Assembly (NCBI GenBank): GCA_034433795.1
Contig: DAOUAE010000063.1
Coordinates: 1 to 64,000, forward strand
Direction of reading: 5' to 3'
From: DAOUAE01 sp034433795
GTDB taxonomy: Bacteria > Chloroflexota > UBA6077 > FW602-bin22 > DAOUAE01
Length of the DNA stretch: 64,000 bases
Of this stretch, positions 1 through 7,606 are shown piece after piece. The notes below the pieces were generated by a model. That model had not been told where the DNA came from, did not search any database, and saw nothing but the letters and a program-made list of their open reading frames with translations. Made by a program: the position numbers and the translations under genes. The first letter of the stretch is position 1; each line of letters begins with the position of its first letter.

Positions 1-143
1 GCGAGATCGTCCGCAGCTTCACGCTGCCGGTGCCGGTCGATCCGGAGCAGGCTGAGGCCAAGCTGGAGAACGGCCTGCTGACCATCACCCTGCCCAAGGC
101 CCAGCACGCCCGGCCGAAGGCCATCCCGGTCAAGGCCAGCTGA
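1..143 (+). CDS. Hsp20 small heat-shock protein, C-terminal fragment
   Basis: Open from the window edge to TGA at 141-143; the 47 visible residues read in frame from base 3. They contain the end of an alpha-crystallin domain: the pattern FTLPVPVD followed by KLENGLLTITLPK and then a short tail ending in IPVKAS, resembling the I-x-I/V motif that docks Hsp20 dimers. Hsp20 proteins are ATP-independent holdases that bind unfolding proteins in the cytoplasm. A second, complete Hsp20 gene is present at 32945-33382. The start lies outside the window, so length cannot be judged. Confidence 0.9.
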   Translation, partial: EIVRSFTLPVPVDPEQAEAKLENGLLTITLPKAQHARPKAIPVKAS

Positions 144-165
144 CCTGGGCCTGCTCCTCACCGGA

Positions 166-205
166 CCGTGGGGCCGGCTGTCCTCCGGCCCCACGGTTTT
201 CTCTT
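166..205 (+). terminator. Rho-independent terminator of the Hsp20 gene
   Basis: A perfect 12-bp inverted repeat (CCGTGGGGCCGG at 166-177, CCGGCCCCACGG at 185-196) with a 7-nt loop is followed by TTTTCTCTT. It starts 22 bp after the Hsp20 stop codon. Confidence 0.9.
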
Positions 206-425
206 CCCGGGTCACCCGGAGGCCGGTACCTCTGCCCGCGCTGATCACCGGCTGAGGACCGGCGTCGCTGAGTCAACCGGGCGTCCCGGTAGCGGATCGC
301 CTTCCTTGACAACAGATTGACCAGTTTTTTGCCCCGGTTTAACCACAGGGCGACCCGCGCCCTGCTATAGAGCCTTCTGTGAGGCCCTGCACCGGTGCAG
401 CAGGACAGAGCACAACGGAGGTGCA

Positions 426-817
426 ATGCCCGTGAGGTCTGCGGTCCTGGTAAGCCGCCGCACGCTGCTCACCCTCGGTTCCGCCTGGCTGCTCCTTTAG
501 TCGGCGCGGCCTGCGGCCCGGGGACGCCGACCCCGACACCCACGCCGGCCGCCACGCCAACGCCGGCGGCCAAGCCGGCGGTCACACCGACTCCTACCCC
601 CGCGGCAGGGGCGGCGGCCGTGACCCCAACACCCACGCCGGCGGTCGCCACGCCCACCCCGGCCGCGACGCCCTCACCGACCCCGGCGGCTGCGGCCGTG
701 ACAACGCCGACTCCCACGCCGGCCGGCCTGACGCCCACACCCACGCCGGCGGGAGCGGCGGCCGTGACCCCGACGCCGACCGCCACGCCCACCCCGACGC
801 CGACACGGACCAGCTAG
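426..817 (+). pseudogene. Frameshifted lipoprotein with a Pro/Thr/Ala repeat body
   Basis: An ATG at 426, preceded by GGAGGT at 417-422, opens a 24-residue frame with a twin-arginine-like signal (SRRTLLTLGSAWLLL) that ends at TAG 498-500. In the -1 frame the sequence continues at once as LVGAACGPG, which supplies the missing lipobox and Cys, and then about 100 residues of TPTPTP and AAxTPTPTP units up to TAG 815-817. Joined, the two frames give a normal lipoprotein N-terminus on a low-complexity body without any folded domain. The PhnD lipoprotein at 11415-12470 has the same signal-plus-linker style, so this may be the remnant of a binding protein or a spacer-only lipoprotein. A sequencing error at the CCTTTAG run is possible. 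A TTGACA at 306-311 is a possible -35 element, but I see no matching -10. Confidence 0.65.
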
Positions 818-1345
818 CGCCCTTCAGCCGGGACCGGTGGGAGCGGCCGCGCCGACCACCGGCCCCGGCCATCTGCGGTCGCGACCGGAAACCGGCCCGT
901 ACGGTCTCTGCGCCCGGCCGTGGGCTGGCGCCAGCCACCGCCAGTAAAGCAGGTTGTCTGTCTGGCGTTTGAGACATGACCCGGGGGAGGATCTCCCCCG
1001 GGGTCGTCCGCCTGGCGGTGTGGTGGTGCCGGGTGTGGTCGGGGCAGAGCCAGCCCGCCTGAGGTCCCGCGGTCTTGCAGAGCCAGCGGCGCCTGCTCCG
1101 TGGCGCCTCTTTGCCCGACCGTGGAGCAGGAGGGTCGCAGGGCGGGCCGGCGGCATCCCTCTTCCCCGCGCCCACAAAAATGCGCCCGGCCGTACCGGGC
1201 GGGCACGGCGGCCCCGGGGCGACTCGAACGCCCGCCGCGCGGCTTAGGACGCCGGCATCCCCCGGCCAGGCCCAGGGCTCACCGACGGCGCCTTCCCGGT
1301 ACCACGCGGGGACCACGCACGCGCGGGCTCGGAAAGGAGCCCGGT
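818..1345. other. Gene-free stretch before the integrase
   Basis: I see no convincing gene in these 528 bp. A GC-rich dyad at 978-1005 (GACCCGGGGGAG / CTCCCCCGGGGTC, one bulge) has no T-tract. The left attachment repeat occupies 1156-1254. Two related motifs, GTACCACGC at 1299-1307 and GACCACGCA at 1311-1319, lie between it and the integrase and resemble the tandem GTACCACACC repeats near the right end; they may be integrase arm sites. Short open frames here look random. Confidence 0.5.
1156..1254. repeat. Left attachment site (attL), 99-bp direct repeat
   Basis: Identical over 99 bp to 9235-9333. Bases 1209-1254 are a truncated copy of tRNA-Arg(CCU), from the anticodon loop to the 3' end on the minus strand, and 1156-1208 are the downstream flank including the tRNA terminator hairpin. 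The repeat stops at 1254, where the sequence departs from the tRNA. The integrase starts 92 bp away. Confidence 0.92.
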
Positions 1346-2401
1346 ATGCCCACGATTCGCAAGCACCCCAAAAAGGGCCACTGGGAGGGCGCTCTGCAGG
1401 TCAATGGCGTCCGCCGCTGGGTGACGGGCCAGAGCCGCCAGGAGGTCCTGGCCAAACTGGCCGCCCTGCAGCGCGAGGCCGCCCTGGGCCACCTCCAGGC
1501 CCCGACGAAACTGACCCTGCGCGAATGGACCCAGGAATGGCTGGCCGGCAAGGACCTGCGCCCGGCAACGCTGCGCACCTACCGCCAGGTCCTGGACGCC
1601 GTCTCGGCGCTCATCGGCGAGACGCCGCTCCCCAAACTGACCCCTGCCCTCATCGCCGGCGCCCTCCAGCGGCTCAAGCGCCAGGGGATGGGCACCCGCC
1701 GCCTCCAGATGGCCCACACCTATCTCAAGGCCGCGCTGCGCACCGCCGTGGACCTGGGGCTCCTGCTCCAGAACCCCTGCGACCGGGTCCCCAAGCCGAA
1801 GCACGAGAGCGCCCCGAAACGCTACTGGAGCCTGGACGAGGCCCGGGCCTTCCTCACGACCGCCCAGGAGAGCCGCCTGCACTATGCGCCCCTGCTCATC
1901 ACGCTCCTCGGCACCGGCCTCCGCCTCGGCGAGGCCCTGGCGCTGGAGTGGCAGGACATTGACTGGGAGAACCGCCGCCTGCGGGTGGACAAGGCGCTGG
2001 TCCAGGCCGGGACCGCCTGGCACCTGGTGCGCCCCAAGACCCGCGCCGGGGAGCGCTGGGTGCCTCTCCCCGCCTTCGTCCTGGCCACGCTCCAGCGCCT
2101 GCCCCGCCCCCTGGACCCCACCCGGCGGGTGTTTCTGTCCGCCATCGGGACGACGCCGACCCCCTCGAACATCCGGCGGGACCTCCAGACGCTCTGCCGG
2201 CGGGCGGGCGTCCCCTATCTCTCGCCGCATGCCCTGCGCCATGCCGCCGCCGCACTGATGGTGGCCGGCGGGGCCGACCCGAAGGTGATTCAGCGCGTAC
2301 TGGGGCATGCCTCCGTCTGGGTGTCGCTTCAGGTGTATGCCTACGCCGCCCGGTCCGAGCACCAGGCCGCCGCAGCTCTGGAGAAAGCGCTGGGCGGCTG
2401 A
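1346..2401 (+). CDS. int: Tyrosine recombinase/integrase of the element
   Basis: A 351-residue phage-type integrase that would catalyse insertion into and excision from the tRNA-Arg site. An N-terminal arm-binding segment (about 1-50) precedes a SAM-like core-binding domain (about 55-155) and a catalytic domain (about 165-351). Visible catalytic residues: Arg193 in TGLRLGE, a Lys in RPKTRAG, His295 and Arg298 in SPHALRHAA, His321 in VLGHAS and the likely nucleophile Tyr331. The ATG at 1346 is chosen because AAAGGAG lies 6-13 bp upstream and MPTIRKHPKKG matches the usual start of such integrases; a longer open frame upstream runs through the att site and is not supported. Integrase beside the att repeat is the expected arrangement. 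Confidence 0.95.
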   Translation: MPTIRKHPKKGHWEGALQVNGVRRWVTGQSRQEVLAKLAALQREAALGHLQAPTKLTLREWTQEWLAGKDLRPATLRTYRQVLDAVSALIGETPLPKLTPALIAGALQRLKRQGMGTRRLQMAHTYLKAALRTAVDLGLLLQNPCDRVPKPKHESAPKRYWSLDEARAFLTTAQESRLHYAPLLITLLGTGLRLGEALALEWQDIDWENRRLRVDKALVQAGTAWHLVRPKTRAGERWVPLPAFVLATLQRLPRPLDPTRRVFLSAIGTTPTPSNIRRDLQTLCRRAGVPYLSPHALRHAAAALMVAGGADPKVIQRVLGHASVWVSLQVYAYAARSEHQAAAALEKALGG

Positions 2402-2485
2402 CTGGTCGGCAGGAGGTGTCGCGCCATCGCACGGGCTGGCGACCCGGCGAGCCCTGACAGACGAATGACGAAAAGGAGAGGACTG

Positions 2486-2746
2486 ATGCTGACCGTTGAC
2501 GACGCCCGTGCACTTGCCCACCGTTTTGTCGCCGAGGTCCGGGCCGCCCGGTTAACCGGAGCGCCCCCCACCCGTCTGGTCGCCCTGGGCCACACCTACC
2601 GGGAGGCTCTCCGCCCCTGCCCGCCCGAGGTGCGGGCGGCCTTCCTGGACGAACTGGGGACTGAGCCCGACCTGGCGCTCATGGTCCACTGCACGGTCCT
2701 GCTGGTCCTGGCCGGTGGGTTCCCCGAGGAGCCGGCCAGGACCTGA
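2486..2746 (+). CDS. Small hypothetical protein of the element
   Basis: An 86-residue protein, unrecognised. The ATG at 2486 is preferred over 2465 because AAAAGGAGAGG sits directly upstream of it. The sequence is helical and Arg/Ala/Leu-rich at first (TVDDARALAHRFVAEVRAAR) and ends in a hydrophobic stretch (LALMVHCTVLLVLAGGF), with no Cys/His metal motif. It follows the integrase by 84 bp in the same direction. A regulator or excision accessory is possible from its position only. Confidence 0.6.
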   Translation: MLTVDDARALAHRFVAEVRAARLTGAPPTRLVALGHTYREALRPCPPEVRAAFLDELGTEPDLALMVHCTVLLVLAGGFPEEPART

Positions 2747-2857
2747 CACCCCAGGGCAGACCCTACTGGCCGGAGGTGCGCTGCACCCGAGGGCTGGCAA
2801 CTCGCCATCTTGACTCTCATGTCTTGCATAACCGGGGGGCGGCCGGCCCGGTGAACG

Positions 2858-2873
2858 ACCGTTGTACGACGGT
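2858..2873. promoter_or_regulatory. Operator-like palindrome upstream of the zinc-finger gene
   Basis: Bases 2858-2873 form a 16-bp near-perfect palindrome (ACCGTT GTAC GACGGT, one mismatched pair). It partly overlaps a TTGAAC (2873-2878), and a TAGAAT -10-like hexamer follows at 2921-2926, about 100 bp before the next start codon. The rest of 2747-3027 shows no gene. Confidence 0.4.
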
Positions 2874-3027
2874 TGAACTCCTGTTCCCTGCCGGTTATGG
2901 CGGCCAGCCGGCGGACGGGCTAGAATCAAGAGAGGCCGGGTGGTGCCTGGCCAGCGCCCGCAAGTCCCTGGTGCCTACCCACCGGGAGCCCGGCCGACCC
3001 TCGAACTGCCTGGTAGGAGGTGTTTGC

Positions 3028-3828
3028 GTGAGCTTTCTCCCTGCTGGCCCGTATTCGTGCGCCGCCTGCGGGCGACCGTACGCCCTAGAAAACCCGTCAG
3101 GGCTTTGCCCCGAGTGCCGACTCACCCGCCAGCAGCCTGGCCATCCTCTGGCGAAGCAGGAGCGGGAAGCCCTCATAGCCGAGCTGGGCATGCCCGACGA
3201 GGCGCGACTGTGCTGGAAGCGCCTACGGCTCCGGGGCGCCATCTTTGGCCCACGCTACCGGGGCTATGAACTCGAACTCTTTGGCATGACTGTTCCGCCG
3301 CCCCCAACCTGGCCCCCACCCTGGCCGTTTTGGCGCCTTGGCGTGCCCAGTGGTGCTGGCCCGGGTATCACGGTGCAAATCTGGCAGCAAATCGTGCGTT
3401 TCGAGGGGTGCCCCCTGTGGGGTGAAGTCCGCTGGCACCCCGAGCGGGGCGAGCGAGTGACGATACACGGGCTCGAGCAGCGCCACACCAAGGACGACCT
3501 GAAACGGGTGCACTTGGGGCTGCGCCTGCTCCGAGAGGCGGTGCGAGGCGGTGGGCGGCCACCCGGCACCGGCACCTTCGCCGGCCGGGACGAATTCCTG
3601 GTGGCGCTGGCCGAGGCCATCCGGGCCCTGCGCCAGAACCGCCGGCTGGTGACCCAGGAGACTGTGGCCGACTACTTCACCGAGACGCTTCCCTCCCGGC
3701 GCCAGGAGGACCCGGAGCCGTTGTTCTCGGACCGCACCCTGCGCTACTGGCTCGACAAATTCAATCTCACCTGGGACGAAGCGTTAGAACTCGCCCAAAA
3801 GATTCCCCCCAGCGAATTTACTTCCTAA
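3028..3828 (+). CDS. Zinc-finger protein with a C-terminal helical DNA-binding-like region
   Basis: A 266-residue protein of unknown function. A four-Cys zinc finger opens it (CAAC at about 11-14 and CPEC at about 28-31). The middle has a Pro/Trp-rich segment (TVPPPPTWPPPWPFW). The last 90 residues contain a helix-rich part with the order RDEFLVALAEAIRALRQ, then VTQETVADYFTE and SDRTLRYWLDKFNLTWDEAL, which looks like a helix-turn-helix of the kind found in phage and plasmid regulators. GTG 3028 is chosen for its GGAGGTG ribosome site 5 bp upstream; a longer open frame reaches 2776 but has no ribosome site. It lies upstream of the replication genes and could regulate or assist them; this is inference. 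Confidence 0.7.
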   Translation: MSFLPAGPYSCAACGRPYALENPSGLCPECRLTRQQPGHPLAKQEREALIAELGMPDEARLCWKRLRLRGAIFGPRYRGYELELFGMTVPPPPTWPPPWPFWRLGVPSGAGPGITVQIWQQIVRFEGCPLWGEVRWHPERGERVTIHGLEQRHTKDDLKRVHLGLRLLREAVRGGGRPPGTGTFAGRDEFLVALAEAIRALRQNRRLVTQETVADYFTETLPSRRQEDPEPLFSDRTLRYWLDKFNLTWDEALELAQKIPPSEFTS

Positions 3829-3846
3829 TAACTTCCGCCCTAGCGG

Positions 3847-3886
3847 CGCTACACCTTCAGCAGACCTTACCACTGGAGGTGTAGCG
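3847..3886 (+). promoter_or_regulatory. Hairpin that can mask the ribosome site of the 3886 gene
   Basis: A perfect 10-bp dyad, CGCTACACCT (3847-3856) and AGGTGTAGCG (3877-3886), with a 20-nt loop. The right arm contains most of the GGAGGTG ribosome site and the first base of the GTG start codon, so folding would block translation of the first gene of the replication run. Confidence 0.55.
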
Positions 3887-4068
3887 TGCGCTTGCGCATC
3901 TCGCTCTCCGAACCCGCCCTGCGGCGGCTCATCGAACGGGCCGTCCAGGACCGCCGACCAATTAACCTGGAGGCTGAGCACCTTTTGGAGCAGCTCCTGC
4001 TCGGCGAGCAGCCGCCTGGGCAGGCCGCCGAGGCCCATTCGGGCCGGGAGGGGGCGCCGTGTCGGTGA
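3886..4068 (+). CDS. Small helical protein, first of the replication run
   Basis: A 60-residue protein beginning MRLRISLSEPALRRLIERA, resembling small ribbon-helix-helix-like or short helical DNA-binding proteins, but too short to assign. GTG 3886 has GGAGGTG 5 bp upstream, inside a hairpin that could control its translation. Its stop overlaps the start of the next gene by 10 bp (4059-4068), so the following genes are probably translated in a coupled way. Confidence 0.6.
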   Translation: MRLRISLSEPALRRLIERAVQDRRPINLEAEHLLEQLLLGEQPPGQAAEAHSGREGAPCR

Positions 4069-4559
4069 AAAATTTTGCCCCCCGGCCGGCGTACCAGGGG
4101 GCTGGTCAGCAAGCGGCGGCAGTCAACGCCCCTGCCGTCGTGCATTCTACACCTGCCCCTGCGCCCGCGCAACTCTTGCGCCTTCCCGACGGCCGCGCCG
4201 TTGCCACCCTGGCCGGCGACACTCTCGTTGCGCACCGGCGCGGCTCGCTTCACCGGCTGCGGCGACCGCCCGCCTGGGCGATTGACGCCGGCGTCCTGGC
4301 GGAGGCCGAGCGGGGCGGAGCCTCGCTGGCGTGCATCGTGGACACCGAGGGGGGCCGGGAGTACTGGGCCACACTGGCGGTCCTGCGTCGGTTCGGCTTC
4401 CTACTCAACCGGGGCCACGGCGAGCAGGTGGCTCTGCCGCTCAACCACTGGCGCCCGACCCGCGCCGAGGCTCTGCGCCTGGCTGAGCAGGTGGCTGCGG
4501 AGGCTCAGCTTGTCCTGCCCGGCTTTGGAGCCGCGGGGGAGGGTGGGCGATGGCGGTGA
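4059..4559 (+). CDS. Hypothetical protein coupled to the primase gene
   Basis: A 166-residue protein, not recognised. The first 45 residues are Ala/Pro-rich and probably flexible; the rest looks like a compact alpha/beta domain (LRLPDGRAVATLAGD, ACIVDTEGGREYWATLAVLRRFGFLL) and the end is a charged helix. GTG 4059 overlaps the previous gene by 10 bp, and its stop overlaps the primase start by 10 bp. This tight coupling suggests a partner of the replication protein. Confidence 0.65.
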   Translation: MSVKNFAPRPAYQGAGQQAAAVNAPAVVHSTPAPAPAQLLRLPDGRAVATLAGDTLVAHRRGSLHRLRRPPAWAIDAGVLAEAERGGASLACIVDTEGGREYWATLAVLRRFGFLLNRGHGEQVALPLNHWRPTRAEALRLAEQVAAEAQLVLPGFGAAGEGGRWR

Positions 4560-6499
4560 ACACTCTCCAGGCCCTTGCCGAAGCCGTCCGCAAAGGTTTG
4601 CCCGTGGTCCCCGTCACCGGGAAGCGCCCGCCCATCCCCTGGCAGAAGTACATCACCGAACCCCCAACCGAGGCCGACCTGCAAGAGTGGCGGACCCTGC
4701 CCGACATCACCGGGCTGGCCCTGGTCATCGGCCCGGCCCTGTGGCGAAAACACGCCTTTTTGTGGTGTCTGGACATTGAGGCCGAGCACCGCCCCGAAGC
4801 CGAGGCGTGGCTGGACCAGCACGCCCCCGGCTGGCGGGACGGCCTGGTGGTGGAGACCGGCGGTGGTGGGGTGCACTGCTACTTTTTGAGCCCGTGCGCT
4901 GTCAGGACCCGCAAAACGCCGTGGGGTGAGGTCAGAGGCGAGGGGAGCGTCTGCGTCCTGCCCCCTTCGGTCCACCCAGAGACCGGCCGCCCCTACCGCT
5001 GGCTCAGCCGGAGGCAGCCCGTCCGCCTCAACCCCGGCAACATCCCCGCAGCCTCATCCAACGGTCGGGCGACCGGGGCCGGGGTGCCCGTGGAGGCCCT
5101 GGGCGAGCCCATCCGGGAAGGGGAGCGGAATCAGACCCTGACCAGCATTGCGGGGAGCCTCCGGGCCCGCGGCGCCGACCAGAGCCTTATTGAGGCCGTG
5201 CTTTTGGAGCTGAACGCCCGGCGCTGCGACCCGCCTCTGCCCGAAGATGAGGTCAAGGCCATCGCCCGGTCGGTGGGCAAGTACCCACCGGGGCAGGGGA
5301 ACGGGCACACCCCCGATTCGTTTTTACCGCTGTATAAGAGTAGTCCAGCGGTAAAAACGAATTCGGCCCCCCTCACCTTCCGGTCTGCGAAGGAGCTCGC
5401 GGCCACCGCTCCGACCGAGCCGGAGTGGACCTGGCGGGGGTACCTTGCCCCCGGCGCCATCACCCTCCTGGCGGCCAGAGAGAAGGCCGGAAAGTCTACC
5501 CTGACCTACGCCCTGGTTGCGGCCCTCCAGCGCGGCCATGGGTTCCTGGGGCAGCCCGTCCGCCCGACCGGGGTGGTGGTCCTCTCCGAGGAGCCCGACG
5601 ATGCCATCGTCGAAAAACTCCAGCGCTTCGGTCTGGACCAGGATGAGGAGGTGCACATCCTCAGCCGGTCGGGGCTAGGTCCCCAGCGCCCCACCCTGCA
5701 TGAGGTCATCCCGGCGGCCATCGCCGAAGCCCAGGAGCACGGGTGTGGACTGCTGGTGGTCGATACCCTGGGCTTCTGGGGAGGCCTGCGCGGCGACGAC
5801 GAGAACTCGGCCGGCGCCACCCAGGAGGCCCTGTGGCCGCTCATCCAGGCCGCCCAGGCGGGGCTGGCGGTGCTGGTGCTCCACCATACCACGAAGGTCG
5901 GCGATGAGGCCCGCGGGTCGACGGCCATCACCGCCCTGGCCGACATCATCCTGACCCTGCACCGGGAGAACGAGCACCCCCAGCGGCGCCGACTGGAGGG
6001 GCGCAGCCGCTACCAGGCCACCCCGGAGAGCCTCCTGATTGAACTCCGGGACGGCCAGTATGTGCTCCTGGGGACGCCCGACGAGGTCTCGGCTCAGGAG
6101 CGGACGGTCCGGGTGCTGGAGGCCCTCCCCGCCGAAGGGGAGGGGTTGACCCAGGCCGAAGTGGCCACGGCGACCGGCCTCCCCCAGCAGCGGGTGGCCG
6201 AGACGCTTCAGGCCCTGGTCCAGAGCGGCCAGGTGGTGCGGACCGGCACCGGGAAGCGGGGCGACCCCTACCGCTACCGCCAGAATGCGTTTCTACCGCC
6301 GGATGATTCTCCCAGCGGTAAAAACGAATCCGATACCCCCACCCTCGACCCGAATTCGTTTTTACCGCTGGACTATTCCTATATAGCGGTAAAAACGAAT
6401 TCGGGGGAGCCCGTCCCACGCAGACCCCCAGCGGGCCTGCACACCCCAGGAGCGGGAGCGCCGGGCGAGGCCGGCCCGTGGGTTGAGGAGGTGTTCTGA
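4550..6499 (+). CDS. Primase-polymerase with RecA-like ATPase (element replication protein)
   Basis: A 649-residue replication protein. Residues about 1-170 are a bifunctional primase/polymerase (Prim-Pol) domain with the metal-binding Asp75-x-Glu77 and His109 in GGGGVHCYF. Residues about 185-250 match a primase C-terminal (PriCT-1) helical domain. Residues about 285-500 are a RecA/AAA_25-type ATPase with Walker A around AREKAGKST (Lys315), Walker B ending in Asp405, and LVLHHTTKVGDEARGST. A winged helix-like region (LTQAEVATATGLPQQRV) follows near 525-575. Three copies of an inverted repeat lie in frame at about residues 256-272, 579-593 and 601-618, in linkers rather than in the domains. 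The gene starts at ATG 4550 and ends in TGATG, coupled to the next gene. It would prime and unwind element DNA. Confidence 0.9.
   Translation: MAVNTLQALAEAVRKGLPVVPVTGKRPPIPWQKYITEPPTEADLQEWRTLPDITGLALVIGPALWRKHAFLWCLDIEAEHRPEAEAWLDQHAPGWRDGLVVETGGGGVHCYFLSPCAVRTRKTPWGEVRGEGSVCVLPPSVHPETGRPYRWLSRRQPVRLNPGNIPAASSNGRATGAGVPVEALGEPIREGERNQTLTSIAGSLRARGADQSLIEAVLLELNARRCDPPLPEDEVKAIARSVGKYPPGQGNGHTPDSFLPLYKSSPAVKTNSAPLTFRSAKELAATAPTEPEWTWRGYLAPGAITLLAAREKAGKSTLTYALVAALQRGHGFLGQPVRPTGVVVLSEEPDDAIVEKLQRFGLDQDEEVHILSRSGLGPQRPTLHEVIPAAIAEAQEHGCGLLVVDTLGFWGGLRGDDENSAGATQEALWPLIQAAQAGLAVLVLHHTTKVGDEARGSTAITALADIILTLHRENEHPQRRRLEGRSRYQATPESLLIELRDGQYVLLGTPDEVSAQERTVRVLEALPAEGEGLTQAEVATATGLPQQRVAETLQALVQSGQVVRTGTGKRGDPYRYRQNAFLPPDDSPSGKNESDTPTLDPNSFLPLDYSYIAVKTNSGEPVPRRPPAGLHTPGAGAPGEAGPWVEEVF
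5316..5362. repeat. Inverted repeat copy 1 inside the primase gene
   Basis: Perfect 17-bp arms ATTCGTTTTTACCGCTG (5316-5332) and CAGCGGTAAAAACGAAT (5346-5362), loop 13 nt. AT-rich in a gene of about 70% GC. It encodes SFLPLYKSSPAVKTN in the linker before the ATPase domain. Confidence 0.9.
6285..6329. repeat. Inverted repeat copy 2 inside the primase gene
   Basis: The right arm (6313-6329) is identical to that of copy 1; the left arm (6285-6301) differs at three positions, so the stem is imperfect. It encodes NAFLPPDDSPSGKNES; the right arm is read in a different frame from the other two copies because the loop length differs. Confidence 0.85.
6351..6403. repeat. Inverted repeat copy 3 inside the primase gene
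   Basis: Perfect 19-bp arms (6351-6369 and 6385-6403), loop 15 nt, beginning and ending CGAATTCG. It encodes NSFLPLDYSYIAVKTNS, close to the peptide of copy 1, near the C-terminus. Confidence 0.9.
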
Positions 6500-6879
6500 T
6501 GAGCGCCCGCACCCTCCTCGCCCGGCTGCGCCGTCTGGGGTGCCCGGTGCGCCTGGACGGCGACCGTCTGGTGCTGCACCGCCCGGCCGGGGTGGACCTG
6601 CCAGAGGACCTGCGCCAGGAGATTCAGGCCCACCGGGCGGCCCTCATCGCCCTCCTGCGCCACCGTCAGGACCGGCTGGGACGGCTCCGCCACGCCCGCG
6701 ACCGGGCGCTTCAACTGGTGCCCCGTGGCGCCCGGTCGGGCGACCCTCGACTGGAGCGGTATCTAAAACTCCTGCGGGCCTGGGCTGCCGAGTATGCCCG
6801 ACAGCATCCCTCTCCCCTTCTGGGAGGACCACAGATACCGGCCTGGACAGGGGCCGTGAAGACCCCTGGGGAGGGGTGA
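6499..6879 (+). CDS. TubC_N docking-domain-like protein
   Basis: A 126-residue protein whose first 55 residues match the TubC N-terminal docking domain pattern (LLARLRRLGCPVRLDGDRLVL, then LPEDLRQEIQAHRAALIALLR). In polyketide/peptide assembly lines this fold joins subunits; in mobile elements it occurs as a small protein next to primases, where its role is unclear. A positively charged second half (about 60-105) is probably helical. Its ATG overlaps the primase stop (TGATG), so the two are made together, and a docking role on the replication protein is plausible but inferred. Confidence 0.75.
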   Translation: MSARTLLARLRRLGCPVRLDGDRLVLHRPAGVDLPEDLRQEIQAHRAALIALLRHRQDRLGRLRHARDRALQLVPRGARSGDPRLERYLKLLRAWAAEYARQHPSPLLGGPQIPAWTGAVKTPGEG

Positions 6880-6880
6880 G

Positions 6881-7606
6881 GTGGCCACCGCCCGCAACTC
6901 CGACGCCTACTTCATCCGCGGGCGTCCCTATGTCCGGGTGACCCGCGTCCTGAGCGTCCTCGCCCGTCCGGGCCTGGTGGAGTGGGCCGCCGCCCAGGTC
7001 GCAGAGCGAGCCGTCGGAGGGCTCACGACCCTCCAGCGGCTGGCGACGCAGGACCCCGACCGGGCGGCGGCCTGGTTAGCGGCAGCTCCCACGGCGCTGC
7101 GAGATGAGGCCGCTGAGCGGGGCCGGGCGGTGCACGAGGCCGTTCGGGCGGTCCTGCTGGGGGCCCCGACCCCGTGGCTGGGGCCGGCCGAGGCGGGGTG
7201 TCTCAGCGCCTTCCTCAAGTTTTGGGAGCGAGAGCGGTTCCAGACCATTCTCGCCGCCGAGGGCCTGGTCATCAGCGAGACCTACGGCTATGCGGGGACG
7301 CTGGACCTGCTGGCGACCGACAACGCCAGCATCACCCTCATTGACCTGAAGACGACAGGCGACTTCCGGCCGGAGCACGATTTGCAGGTCACCGCCTACG
7401 CCTTCGCCGACATCTATCACGACCTGACCGGCCAGCCCCGCCCGATGCCGGCGGTGGACCGGCTGCTCATCGTGCGCTTGAACCCCAACGGCACCTACGC
7501 CACGCGAGAGATTTTCCCCGACCCGGAGACCCTGGAGGTGTTCCTGGCGTGTCTGCGCATTTACAGGTGGTTGACCAGAACGCACGCGGAGGTCCCCGAC
7601 GCCTGA
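6881..7606 (+). CDS. PD-(D/E)XK nuclease of the element
   Basis: A 241-residue protein with a RecB/exonuclease-like core. His85 in RAVHEAV, Asp142 in YAGTLDL, Asp155-x-Lys157 in LIDLKTT, and Gln169/Tyr173 in LQVTAYAFA form the expected active site order of PD-(D/E)XK nucleases that act on DNA ends. The N-terminal PGLVEWAAAQVAERAV segment is typical of the phage/plasmid members. GTG 6881 follows the previous stop by 1 bp and has a GGGGAGGGG site upstream. It probably works in recombination or replication of the element. The stop is TGAC and a +1-frame coiled-coil region begins there (see 7575-7784). Confidence 0.88.
   Translation: MATARNSDAYFIRGRPYVRVTRVLSVLARPGLVEWAAAQVAERAVGGLTTLQRLATQDPDRAAAWLAAAPTALRDEAAERGRAVHEAVRAVLLGAPTPWLGPAEAGCLSAFLKFWERERFQTILAAEGLVISETYGYAGTLDLLATDNASITLIDLKTTGDFRPEHDLQVTAYAFADIYHDLTGQPRPMPAVDRLLIVRLNPNGTYATREIFPDPETLEVFLACLRIYRWLTRTHAEVPDA

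Noticed and set aside
306..334. TTGACA at 306-311 as a complete promoter
   Set aside because: No acceptable -10 at 16-18 bp; TATAGA at 366-371 is too far away.
1017..1041. Two GGTGTGGT motifs near the left end
   Set aside because: They resemble the inverse of the right-arm repeats but lie outside the left att copy, in chromosomal DNA, so they cannot be arm sites of the integrated element.
954..1247. Possible small gene before the integrase
   Set aside because: It runs through the att repeat and reads tRNA antisense; no ribosome site and no recognised motif. A minus-strand frame with a CxxxH-like patch in 900-1100 was also too weak.
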